A DNA stretch of 64,000 nucleotides from Phialocephala subalpina (Eukaryota > Ascomycota > Leotiomycetes > Helotiales > Mollisiaceae). The notes under the pieces are model-generated. The model did no database searches. It saw nothing but the letters and a program-made list of their open reading frames with translations, and was not told the origin of the DNA. Numbering within the stretch: position 1 is the stretch's first letter; each line of letters starts with the position of its first letter. A program made the position numbers and the translations under genes. Positions 14,024-25,075 of this stretch are shown in pieces. Location of the stretch: the NCBI GenBank assembly GCA_900073065.1, contig FJOG01000062.1:7599-71598 (forward strand), given 5' to 3'.

Positions 14024-14462
14024 ACACGACGGAGCCCTCGCGCTCGCGCCGTTCCTGCTCCTCCTTCTCCTTCGCTTCTGCAGCATCCAACTCGTCAAGA
14101 AAACGAAGGCCTCGAGCAGCCATTTTAGAACGGCGCTTACGAAGCAAACGACGTTGTTTCCGGAGACGCAATATTTTCGCTATTGCCTCCTCCTCTTACT
14201 CCTCCAACTTGCGCTCTTACCGATCGATAGCTTCCTAGTCACTTTCCCGAGGAACGTTTCTCTCCCAAGTGTCGGATAAGCCATCACAAGAACGTTTGCG
14301 ACGAACGCACTTAGTACAACGAGATGATTTTTCGGAAGCCATTACGCACTTCCGGTTTTCCTTTGTACAATGCGAGTAGAGTATTATTTCAAAACTTGCG
14401 TCTTTAATGTCGCGAGCAAATTTGATTCTTTCTTTATGTTTACGGACGCTATCTGGGGACAT
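13965..14462 (-). pseudogene. Antisense frame between pol and the 3' LTR, Cys motif plus basic/acidic coiled region
   Basis: From the ATG at 14462 one minus-strand frame of 166 codons reads to a stop at 13965, broken only by three TAG/TAA codons (14235-14237, 14217-14219, 14196-14198) that would each be Gln before RIP. The N-terminal part carries CVMASEKSSRCTKCVRRKRSC, that is CX9CX2CX6C, resembling a zinc-binding knot. The C-terminal part is a charged, probably helical stretch with LRKQRRLLRKR followed by an acidic run. It overlaps the end of gag-pol by about 60 bp. I have seen similar Cys-motif proteins called hypothetical in ascomycete genomes, but cannot search here. Function unknown; nucleic-acid binding is only suggested by the motif. 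Confidence 0.55.
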
Positions 14463-14538
14463 ATTAAGGAAAGAAGAAGGCCGTGGCCTTGGGACGATGT
14501 TTCCTTACTTCGCTTTAAGCGTCGAGACTACGCTAACT

Positions 14539-14551
14539 AAAAGAGGGATAG
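14539..14551 (+). promoter_or_regulatory. Polypurine tract
   Basis: The run aaaagagggatag, with one pyrimidine near its end, directly abuts the 3' LTR, where plus-strand DNA synthesis is primed in LTR retrotransposons. Confidence 0.7.
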
Positions 14552-14889
14552 TATTACGACTCACATAATCTAGTGGACCATAGGCTCAGTAAGCTCGCTT
14601 ACAGTAGACCTTAAGATCATGGGAAACACGGGACTTAGAGTCACGTGATGGAGCCGCTGGAGTCTCAAGGGACTCCAAGGGACTCCAAAGATCCACTGGG
14701 ATCCAGGAGCAGGAAGATTCTATATAAGTAGATGGGATTCCCTTAGATAAGAGCTTCGTGCTCAACTCAAATACAGTATCTTAACACTATACTTAGTAAC
14801 TAGGCTTGAACGTTACTCTTCCTTGGAATCACCTAGTCCTTATCACATATAACCAACCTTACAGTTAGCTGGTCGAGCCAACCGTTATA
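14552..14889 (+). repeat. 3' LTR (338 bp)
   Basis: Same length as the 5' LTR with transition differences only. The terminal TG and CA have become TA and TA, which RIP would produce. It is followed directly by the second ggtag at 14890-14894. Confidence 0.92.
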
Positions 14890-15103
14890 GGTAGGCTTTG
14901 GGTTAATATTTTGACGGGGTTAGTATCGTATATGTCGAGGCCAACTTATACTCGAATTTGAGTCGCATCCGAGCTTATTTGGACGTAACTCTAATAAACG
15001 GACTTAGTAAAACGGATTTAACCCCCTCGGCAAATCTACGCTAATAGGTTATATGGGGAAATAAACGGATTTAAGGTCAAGTCCATCCAACAATAATAGT
15101 TAG
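14890..15103 (-). repeat. RecQ element copy 2, 5' end resumed after the LTR insertion
   Basis: This aligns with 2863-3075 of copy 1 and ends at the same GTTAG boundary. With 5521-8387 it restores the uninterrupted copy 2. It starts with the right-hand target duplication ggtag. Confidence 0.85.
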
Positions 15104-15309
15104 GCGCTAATATTATTATATACGTGATTTTATTATTAGTATTAAACTCTAATACCATTCGATATATTTTTTAAACGCGTTTATTACTATTAATATTAAC
15201 GATATAATAATCTAATACTTCTAATGCGCTTTAAATACGTATATACAATATTTAATATAATTATAAATAAATTTTATTTCCGTATATTTTACAATTTTAT
15301 TCCGTCCTT

Positions 15310-16541
15310 TTAACCATGCCTCGCTATACTTTACCAACCCTTTTATTCTTATTTATCAATATATAAAATACCTATACAATCCGCGCCACTTCTATTCCTA
15401 TATTATCCCATTACTTCTTTTATCGGAACTATTCGAATACTTCTATCTACCGAGTCGACATTACCCCGTCCCAATCTATTCAACTCCTTATCACCTCCCA
15501 ACTTTCATTGCACTCGTCGATTAATATCGTTACAACGGCGGGGATCAATATCCTTTAATATTGACATTCCTATCCCGGCACTTCTTTCCAACCCCCACCT
15601 GCTTAAACTTGCCACTTCTAGCAAATAGCCCGTGGGACGCCACACTATAAACAATCTCCCCGACCTTAAAAACCCTTAAACTCCTCGATATACTACTATA
15701 TAACGATAATCTACTCTATAATTTCAACCGTATCACGCTAACAATCCGATATATAGTGAGTTTTACCCCCGAAATCCCCGGTTAAATAATACGCTAAGCA
15801 CGTTCGATACCACTTCTCCAACCGTTTCCTCAATTAATCCAACTTTTATTATACTATTCCCACTTTAGATTAAAATGGGACATTATTCTTATTATCGCTT
15901 TCGTTATTATAAACGACTTTAACCACGGTATTAAACGGCTTCGAAAATTTCAATGTATTATCGACACCCTTTAATCGATTCCTAATCATTTTATCTAAAA
16001 CGAGTAAACTATTTAGCGAGAAAACACCGTTATCCTAACTATTAAAACGTATTACACCGTCATCTTAACTACTTCTTATAATTACTCTATTATCATCAAA
16101 CCTCGGCATTCTCTTTTGCCGCTTCGTAACCCTCTACCTCCTTTCCTTAAACACTAAATTAGAATTCCGATATATATCATCCTCGGAATCAATATCTACT
16201 ACCCTACTATCCTCAAATTCGGACTACATCTTCCGCTTCCTAGCCTTCCTCTCCCGACTAAAATTACTGCCCCTACTCGCACTAAACCGAACTACAATTA
16301 CTTCTTCTTCGTTATCATTTGCCACTTTACTACTTTAAATACCGTCCTCACTCTAATCAATATCAATTTCACTCAATCCTTCTTCTTCGTTATCATTTGC
16401 CACTCTACTACTCTCTTTATACTCCTCGTCATCACTTTTATTAACCTCAACCTCGCTTAAACTTCTTTCGCCGTCCTCTATACCATCCTCACTACTCTCT
16501 TTATAATCCTCATCCCTATTATCGTCAAACGCATTAAACAC
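15310..16541 (-). pseudogene. Degraded gene resembling the C-terminus of fungal RecQ element proteins
   Basis: Restoring Gln at TAA/TAG, the minus strand reads as a long coherent frame. An acidic Ser/Glu/Asp-rich region (about 16,350-16,540) is followed by a basic stretch. A cysteine/histidine cluster comes next: CLAYYL, then THYISDC, then CLQCGVPRAICQKW, then ECQYQ (about 15,500-15,860). I associate CxxCGxPxxxCxxW followed by CQY with the C-terminal tail of the same fungal RecQ proteins, so this could be the 3' end of a third copy lying head-to-tail upstream of copy 2. The 3' region of copy 2 (3076-3915) does not show the same motif, which weakens the idea. It could be a different element. 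Confidence 0.4.
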
Positions 16542-17000
16542 TTCCTCCTCATCATCAATAATTACTTCAATACTCTAATCAATAACTACTTCAACAACTT
16601 TATTAACAATTGCTTCCGCAACTTCCTTATCTCTTATTCCAACTTCGCCGATCTCCTCAACTTTATCATCCTCTACATCGATATTAATATCGATAATACC
16701 CTCGTCTTCTCTCAACCCCAACCCACTAATACAATCCTTTTCCTCTCCAATTATAATCCTCATCCCTATTATCGTCAAACGCATTAAACACTTCCTCCTC
16801 ATCATCAATAATTACTTCAATACTCTAATCAATAACTACTTCAACAACTTTATTAACAATTGCTTCCGCAACTTCCTTATCTCTTATTCCAACTTCGCCG
16901 ATCTCCTCAACTTTATCATCCTCTACATCGATATTAATATCGATAATACCCTCGTCTTCTCTCAACCCCAACCCACTAATACAATCCTTTTCCTCTCCAA
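16501..17000. repeat. Perfect 250-bp tandem duplication (16501-16750 and 16751-17000)
   Basis: The two units are identical base for base on reading, with no RIP differences between them, although the surrounding DNA is heavily mutated. 250 is not a multiple of three, so the duplication shifts the minus-strand frame of the acidic region. The same unit length recurs at 63151-63650, which points to an assembly effect. Confidence 0.95.
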
Positions 17001-17259
17001 TTATTAAATAATCGAAAAATCATAATCCCAACTAAATCCGTTAATATACTTTTACACTCGTTCGCGGTCACGTAATAAAGTCTAATACTTGCGTAAATAC
17101 TCCCGGAACGCGCCGAGTTAAACGGCCTTATAATACTCATTATATGGGCAAATAAGCACTCAATACGCGATATTTAATTAAATCAAATAATCCAATTCGA
17201 ATAGAATATTTGCAGGGCGCTAATCGTTTATATTAAACGCGTTATATAAAGTGAAATTC

Positions 17260-17336
17260 GGTATTAGGCCCCAATACCATTCGCGTTTAGCGCCCGCCCT
17301 CACGTGACCCTACTAACGGCATTGGGCCCCAATACC
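17260..17336. repeat. Pair of 19-bp near-palindromes with a GGGGCC-type core
   Basis: 17260-17278 (ggtattaggccccaatacc) and 17318-17336 (ggcattgggccccaatacc) are each almost self-complementary. A RIP-like version (agtattaaactctaatacc) lies at 15138-15156, and both it and the 17260 copy are followed by attcg. They may mark the ends of an element spanning about 15.1-17.3 kb, or be binding sites. Nothing else is recognisable from 17,340 to 17,900. Confidence 0.5.
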
Positions 17337-18001
17337 GAGCACCTCACTAGCGATGCATTATACGGGCTGCATTAATTTATATAGCCCTTAATAGTCTTTA
17401 CTAATCATTTGAAGTTAGAAATACCCTTCGAAGTCTATACTAAGCATTCGTAAGAAAAACACCTTATTTATATAACTTTTATTAGTACTACCGATATAAA
17501 ATAAATAGTATAAATATAATTACGTCTTTATATAAATTTTAATCTTAATATTTTTCCTTTATTTATTATTCTTATTTATTTATTTATTTTATTTCTTTTC
17601 TCTTTTTATAATATTTTTATATAATATTTTACTTAGTATTTACTTTGAAAAGTATTTAAAGTTTATATTTTAATTAATTGCAAATAATATAATTATAAAT
17701 TATAAATAGTAACTCTTTTTTAATAATAATTAAATAATTGTAAAGTTTTCCATACAATTTATATATAAATCTTCACTCGCTTAAAAAGAGATATCTTTAA
17801 TCAATTATTAGTCGGCACTTTAAAAGTAATACACTTTAATATAACCCAACTTATTAATTTAAACCCACGTTAAAACCCCTCTCAACTTTTATAATTTTAC
17901 TTTCTCTCTCTCTAATTCTTATTAAAATATTAAGATATACACTTATAATAATTACACTACTTACTTTACAACTATTCACTTCTTTCTATACTCGTATTAC
18001 C

Positions 18002-18830
18002 TAATTACCTTTCGAAATAAATCGCTTAATTATCGATTATATCGACTTTAACTTTTTCCCTTAAGATTATCCAATTGCCAAGTATATTCCCATTGCATAC
18101 GTCTTAAAAGCTTTACGAAAAGCTTATTTCGACCACCGCCGCCAGTAACTTTACACCGCTTTCGGTATTAGTAAACGCTTATTTCCATTAATTAAAGAGG
18201 CTTTCGACTTCCCAAACTTGTAGGCCTTATTAGAATTCTTTACCAACGGCTCGGGACGATTAAATCAATACTTAGCCCATATTACATACGTTCGAATTAT
18301 CTACCGAAACGATTAAGCCGTTTCTAATTGGGAATATAGCGTTCGCTACGTATACGAGGCCTTTAAGTTTTTAGTGGCTAATATTGATCGTATACGCTTA
18401 CGACGACTGCAAATCCACGTTACGCTATATACTCCGCCATTTCACTTAAACGCTCCGAGAATATAGAATTTATTGAAAATCCGAGGTTTGTAAGAGTTTA
18501 TATTTACGAGTCGTCGTGGTGAGATTAGTCCCGCCGTCCGTAGTGCGTTGTAAAAACGCTTCCGCTAGTCGGTATCACGTCTTTAGTGCTTAATTAGCTT
18601 GGAGAATCTAGGCCCCGGCAATTAGTAGACGCATATCACTTAATAAAGTGCCGAATTAATGAAAGAAGAGTAATATGCGTACTTAGATTAGCGGTATAAA
18701 TTCTTCTACGACCGTATTACAATCGATACTCGCGCTCGAAAATAAAGGAGGGCTTACGATCGACGGTATGGAGTACGGCGTTAAGCACGAGTATAGCGTT
18801 ATAGGAAAAGGCGACGTTAAATAAAAATAA
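18002..18830 (+). pseudogene. Degraded F-box-like gene
   Basis: With TAA/TAG read as Gln, one plus frame of about 275 codons is coherent. It opens with LPFEINRLIIDYIDF, which resembles the start of an F-box (LPxEL...I..YL). A mixed helical region (KRLFPLIKEAFDFPNL) follows and the end is very basic and Arg-rich. Many fungal F-box proteins share this layout, but the assignment rests on about 15 residues. Stops fall at positions expected from CAA or CAG. Confidence 0.4.
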
Positions 18831-18869
18831 AGTAATGGGCTTTAAAAACACGCCGTAAAATGGCTCCTT

Positions 18870-20640
18870 TAAACGTGTAATATAATAAATAATATATAGA
18901 ACTTTACGTTTTTAATATACGATTATAACTTTTAAAATAATCACGTAATCATTTCATTATAAACTAAAAAGTAATATGATTTGACTTCTACATTTTAATT
19001 ATACTGTTTACTCGTCTTCTAATAATAATCGAACCTATCAAAATAAACGTGCTTTCCCCTCTACTACAAATATACCGTATATTAACTCTATAATGCAAAG
19101 TAGTAATATCATACCTTCTCCCTTACCCTTAAGCTCTCGTTTACTGCAAATCGGTATACTTCTTCCGCATATACTCCTACAGCTTGTCCTTACGGTTGTA
19201 CGGCTTCCTAAGACTCTTCTCGTATCCAATAATAAGGTAAAAGTGCAAAGTAGTATAATAATACTAAAATTAGATATAATGATCTCGATCAATTTTACGC
19301 GTAAAAGTTAACGTGTATCCCAACTCGCTACACTAATAGTAACCGTTATACGACTTATCAAAGAAAGTTAAATTAAAGACTTGAAAAGAATCCTCGATAG
19401 AATAAAGGTTTTCGTCTATAGTAACCAAGGCCGGGAATAATTGTACTAAACTTACACTATTAATATTGCCAATAGTTAGTGTAAATAGATTAAGAGTAGG
19501 AGCATTAACTTAATAGGGAATAGTAAATACAATAATAATAATAATAGTAACAACAATAGTAATATTTACATAAATGTCAATAGTTATAGCAATAGTTACT
19601 TGAGAGCTAATAGTATTATCAACTTAAAAAGTAGCGCTATCGATCGAAAAACTAATAATACCATCGATCTAAAAAGTAAAACCATCGACTTAAAAACTAA
19701 TTATACTATCGAAACTTAATCTATTATACAAATTAACTTCTTTAATCACGTAATTAAATTACCAAGTTAAAATTGGTGAAACATCTTAAGTTTAAAGTTT
19801 CATTAACATGTATTCCCATTTATCGAAAGCACTGTAACCGTTGAATAACTAATCGAAAACGGCCGGATAAATCAAGGGGCGAATAACTACTAGTTTCCCC
19901 TTACAAGTACTAATAACGATTAATAACAATTTAAAAAAAAAAATTTACTTAATTCTAACCTCACTAAAACCCATATCTAAACTAAATAACTAACTGAGCA
20001 TAAGTATTTAATCGATTGTAAATAAGTCTATTACTACGTATTCGTAGTACAAAGCGCTTAAGGGCGTAATCGAAAGCGGCCAATCAAAAGATATAACGTG
20101 TCGTAGCGAGTAAAGAAATAGGATTTGATAGTTCCTCTTTGCAAAAAACGTATATAAAGGCCGAAAAAAGGTAGGAAATTTAGGCGGGAATAATAGTTAC
20201 TTATATATTTTATATTAAATCATCTTGCGATATATTTAAAGGGCGTATACTTTTAATTATTATTTAAACCAATAAAAAGTAATTAATAAAAAATAGTTAA
20301 AGGGAAAAAGTCCAAGGGAAAAATGGCTAAAAGAAACTCTTTTATAAAATAACGATATATAACAAATAATCTTATAACGTCTATAAATTAAAACGTTTAT
20401 ATTTATATCGAATAATTTTAATTTTAACTTTATAAGACAAAACTCGCTTAAAGATTTTCACTCCCCTTTTAACGAAAATTTTAACTTTAACTCGAGCCCC
20501 GAGAATCGGTATATTATAAAATCTTATCGATTAGATTCTTATTTACGTTACAATAAATATTATAATATTATATTAATTTTAAATACAGAATATATCCTAT
20601 AAAACTAACTTTAGCGCTATAATATTTAGTTTTTAACGCT
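18870..20640. other. AT-rich RIP-affected DNA without a recognised gene
   Basis: There is no frame I trust. An Asn/Ser-rich low-complexity stretch is readable on the plus strand at about 19,500-19,720, including three loose repeats built on atcga near 19,640-19,710. A TATATAAAGG box at about 20,150 follows a GC-richer patch and could be a relic promoter or LTR, but no partner LTR was found. Confidence 0.35.
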
Positions 20641-20659
20641 TACCCCTCGCTACTTAACA

Positions 20660-23600
20660 ATATAAAAACGCTACTACTACTAATTATAATAATCGTAATA
20701 CTTTCATTTAACTTACTCTCTCGACTCCTTTTATCATTTGACTTCTAAGCAAAAATAGCCATAATATTCCTATCAATGCCAGCAAATCGAGATTAACGAT
20801 AACTATCAATCCCACGTTCGTCAACTCTAAACTCTACTCCGAGTTTATTACTACCAATATTTAAACTATCATTTTAAATCCTATTATCAACGTACTCCCG
20901 ATTAAACCCACCCATCAAATCCTTTAATTCATTTAAGCTCTTATTTTTAGTTTACTTTAATATTTTTAACCTTAATAATTACGTTCGCTCCCATACGAAA
21001 ACAAACTTTTTCAACTTAATACTCCTCTTTCCAACTACTTAAAACTCTTCGATCTCTTCTTATCTATGCACTTTGAGTTTTTAAGCATTACATACAACAA
21101 TAAATTAGGAAGTATCCTATACATTCTAATACCAACCGTCGCTAAATGTTTACCGCCTCGCATTTTATAAAATATTATAAAGTGTAATAAAATAAGAGCG
21201 AAAAAGAAGCTTTATTTTCTTAAAATCGGTATATATAGCCGAAAACTATATTATCCGTCCCTTCAAACTTTAATTGAGGTTAATCTTCGTTAATATAATA
21301 AAAGTAGAATTCGATAGATAAAAAAAGACTTAATACGTTAAACGAACGAAGTAAAAAAATTTATCTAACTACTTATTTACTCTTCGATATTTTAAACGTC
21401 GCTTAACCAACTTAAAGCTCTTTTATAAAATGGCTCGATATAGTTTATTGCCCTAATTATAGCGTTCTTTATTATTTTCCCATAAAAACAAAAAGTCGAG
21501 CAAATTAATTACTCTTTTAAACCGCATTTTATTTCTTGTCACAAAATGAAATAAACTGATAACTTTATCGATAGAAAACATCCGCTTTATATAGCTATAA
21601 TAAAATGAAATATTTCCCTTCTATTTAATTGCGTCGAGTATTAATTTAAAAGAGCGCTTATAGAATTTGAGTATAGTCTTCCAAATATCCGTATCGAATT
21701 GCTCGAAGTTCAAAACGTGAAAATATTTTAGTCACTTACTTAATAAAAGGGCGCTATACTCTATACTATATCGATTATACTAAAAATCGATTTAATTAAA
21801 ACGAACGTAAACGTCTCGAAAGTCTTTAACTACTCGCTACCATCGTTTATACTCTTCGTGCATTAATATATTCCCTACTAAAATATTCTCTCCGTGCGAA
21901 AATACAAATCGCCACGTTTCTCAATTTATCTTAAATAAAAACTAGTCAAATCCGCAGCGTATCATCGTATCTCGCATATTTAAACCTTCTTTTACAATCG
22001 GCTTCTAATTCCGTACATTCTCCCAGTAGTCTTTATACAATAGCGATTCTCGCTAGAAAAAGTTACTACCGTAACAAAATCGCAATACTCGTAATGTAAT
22101 CACTATAACAATTATTTTAAGAAGCGAATATATCATAGCTATATACGCAAATATATACTCAAAGAGAAAGCAATACTTATTAATCTAAGTATAAAAAAAG
22201 CCGAGAAATTCTTTAGTAAAAACGATATAATACGAGAGTAAAAGCGAACTAATATCAATCTCATTATCGTATAAATTCCATTAACGCCATTATTAAACGA
22301 TCTCCTTTATTATAGTCAAAGAAATGCGGTATTCTTCTCGGATGCCGTACGACTTCCATTAGTTGTCAACCAAATTGGTATAAGCGCGCTTCTTACTATA
22401 GAAATAGTTAAACTCGCAAACACCTTTCGAAAAAGTAATGCCTCCACCCTCCTACTAAAGTGACCGAATATATCCAAAGTCCAAAACCAAATTCTCAAAG
22501 GACTTATTATCGAAGACGTATACTTTCGTTATATCAAATAAAGTTTTAATTAAAGTATAAAATTGAAAGTATATTAATCCATTTTAACCCTCTTTCTTTT
22601 ACGGCGCCGCAAAAAAGGTTTAATTTATCGTATCTCGCATTATTGCTTAAAAATATATTATATATTTAAAATTCCCTTTAATTGGACTTCCGTCGGGGTT
22701 GAAAATAATCCGCGTCTTTATATACGCATTTAAATAATATTTTTTCCATAAGAACACTTTTACTTTATAGTCTTTTAAAATCTAATCGTATAATAAAGCA
22801 TTATCTTCCGAAGTAATCTACTTTATAAAATCAATAAACATACGATCCTTATTATAGAATTGTAAATCCGTCGCCTAAAACTAAGAATGTTCCCAATTCT
22901 CGTAGATTGTAATTAAATCACCGATTATATCTATAGATTTTAATTTAGTGTTTTTTGTATATATAAAAAAGTTGGCACTTTAGAATCGATAATGGCCAAA
23001 GTTCTCGGCGATAATCTCAAATATATAGCTCTAAAGGGTATCGAAGTACTGAGGTTATAAGGCGTACTTCAAAAGTTATTCTCTTAAAGAATCCTTTCGA
23101 GCGAAGTTCTTTGCAAACAACGCAATCGAATTTGCATTAGCGATATAAGTAATAGTAAAATAATATTGCAAAATATTAAAAGACCGAATAGTTTTATAGA
23201 TAATAAAAGCTAAAATCGTATTATACCACAGCTTTTAGTCCTATTTACTAAAATACATGGAATGCTTATAATCGCTTTCGGCGTAAAATACAAAGAAAAA
23301 GACGAATATAAGTAGACTCTTTATATTAATCACAAAATTAAAGCAATAATAAAAGATCTTATAAAAAAAAGTATATTTTTAAGTTAATACTTCGCGCTTA
23401 TTATATAAAGGAACTCTTAAGCCGAAGTAAATATTTATATCGAAATTAAGAAAAAGATGCACTTTAAAAAACTAATTAATATTTTAACGTGCAATAACCA
23501 AATTAGTAGGAAAGTAATAAATACTATCGATATTAAATAATACTTTAGTAAAACGATTTTTTCGGCTAATAGTATAATATTGCGATAAATAGAGATTCTT

Positions 23601-23705
23601 AGGCAAGTTTTTATCACGGGTTTCGATGTCTTCGGGAGTAGTTAAAGTATTCGTACCTTCAAATGCTATTTGATAGTTTAAGCCGCCGAAATCCATTAAT
23701 TTCAT
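20660..23705 (-). pseudogene. Large unidentified protein-coding gene, degraded by RIP
   Basis: Starting at ATG 23705 (MKLMDFGGLNYQIAFEG) the minus strand reads for roughly 1,000 codons almost to 20,660, with stops nearly all TAA or TAG and therefore readable as Gln. The first 73 codons are open. The translation has protein-like composition with blocks such as EDIETRDKNLPKNLYL, INPDGSPIKGNSKY-like text near 22,700, and ETWRFVFSHGENILVGN near 21,900. The opposite strand gives a far less balanced translation, so minus is preferred. I do not recognise a catalytic motif or family. Size and surroundings suggest a transposon-borne protein. One or more small indels may be hidden. Confidence 0.45.
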
Positions 23706-24185
23706 TAATTTAGCACTACTAAAGACGTCTAAAAAGGGGGTATATTAGTGATTTTTACGCAGGATATTATTAATTTATTAAAGTAACGAGTACTTAAAAT
23801 AAATATTTAGACGTCGATAGTACTTTTAATGCGATTAGTTTGCCTCGCGGTATTACTCGTAAATACAGCCTTAGAAATTCCGCAATTACTTGGTTAGCTT
23901 AAAGGCAATCCGTTTAATGGGCGTTAGGGGAGCTTTTATATGTACGGAAGTTACTACATTTAAAGTTATTGCATTTAAGGAAGTTATTACTACCGGGGTA
24001 AAAGTAGGGGTAAATATAAAGATAATGGGAATTGAGTTTAGGCGAATTATTGATAAAGTAAGCGAAGAGAGTAATAGCGAAGTATTATTGGGAGATAAGT
24101 GTGTAATTATAAGTAGGGATATATTATTAGTGTTTATAAGTACTTACTATAGTAAAGATTTCATTTAAGATATAAAAGTATTATT

Positions 24186-24919
24186 TTATAATGAGAATAA
24201 CGTGCTTTATTTGCTAGTACTTTATTAGCTCTTATTTAATTGCAAAAAGGGTGCCCTCAATAGTATCTACGATAGTATTATACTCTCTCTCGATCTTTAG
24301 ATATTTATTACTCTATTAAAAGTATTTAACGCGATAATACTACCATTATTCCACGTCCCGATTAGCTTATTTATAAAGGCGCTCTATAGAAAGTAAGAAT
24401 ATAAAAGCTCTTTATCGCAAATCCCATCTTCTCGACTAATAATATATAATCCATCCATTATTTGCGATCCCGCGATTACTGAATCTACTAATATTTCCTT
24501 ATCTTATAAAGTTAACGTTTATTCAGCTTTTACTTTCTTTGCTACGCCGGCCCGTAAACCTATCAAAATTTTAGTAGTTACCGCATTTAATTTACTTAAT
24601 TATTAAGAAATTTCGACTTCGTATTCGCCCCGCTCAATATTAGCCTTTTATTCGTCTACTCGAATCTACTTAATTTGCGTAGCAATTTCGATATTTTCAT
24701 CGGACATAAAGTATTAAATCGGCGAGGGGGAAATTAGTATTAAATTCTTTAGAATATCGCTTTCTTCGATATCGTAATCTTAAAGGATTTAAATATTCGT
24801 TTGAAGTCCGATTGCAAAAGGAGTATTTATAGGGATATTTAAATAAAGCGGAAGCTCGTATGCGATAAAGTCTACTAAACCAATTAATTAATGCGCTTAT
24901 TAACGCGACTAATAATATT
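24186..24919 (-). pseudogene. Unidentified degraded reading frame of about 245 codons
   Basis: On the minus strand a frame from about 24,919 to the stop at 24,186 is coherent if TAA/TAG are read as Gln. It includes DYDIEESDILKN, YFMSDENIEIAT, GLRAGVAKKVKAE and DSVIAGSQIMDGLY. No family is recognised. It lies upstream, in the minus sense, of the large degraded gene at 20,660-23,705, and may belong to the same element. Confidence 0.35.
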
Positions 24920-25075
24920 AACGCAATTTACTCTCTCTCGCAACTTCTATAATAGCTTCTTTACTAATGTACTTCCTTAGTCTGCCGCCGCGGTTCTTTA
25001 GAGGTTAATTTAAAGCCATTAGAATAAATATAACGACGTAAATAGCTTCTTAAACGCGCTATTCACGCAAAACTA

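Larger units (their letters stand above)
8388..14889 (+). mobile_element. Complete Ty3/gypsy LTR retrotransposon (chromovirus) nested in the RecQ element
   Basis: The element is 6,502 bp with two 338-bp LTRs, a 5-bp target duplication (ggtag), a gag-pol frame on the plus strand and a polypurine tract before the 3' LTR. Domain order is gag, aspartic protease, reverse transcriptase, RNase H, integrase, chromodomain, as in Ty3/gypsy chromoviruses. The matching uninterrupted sequence in copy 1 near 2861-2870 is the pre-insertion site. No primer-binding site complementary to a tRNA was recognised after the 5' LTR. RIP has placed stop codons throughout gag-pol, so the copy is non-autonomous, but frame and order are intact. 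Confidence 0.93.

Noticed and set aside
21420..23330. Long plus-strand frame with only TAA/TAG/TGA stops
   Set aside because: The minus-strand translation of the same DNA has far better protein-like composition and an ATG-led open start at 23705; the plus frame is its shadow.
23890..24168. 92-codon plus-strand ORF
   Set aside because: Biased Val/Ile/Lys composition, no motif, no clean ATG context; likely chance in AT-rich DNA. A resemblance to Copia gag was considered but no zinc knuckle is convincing.
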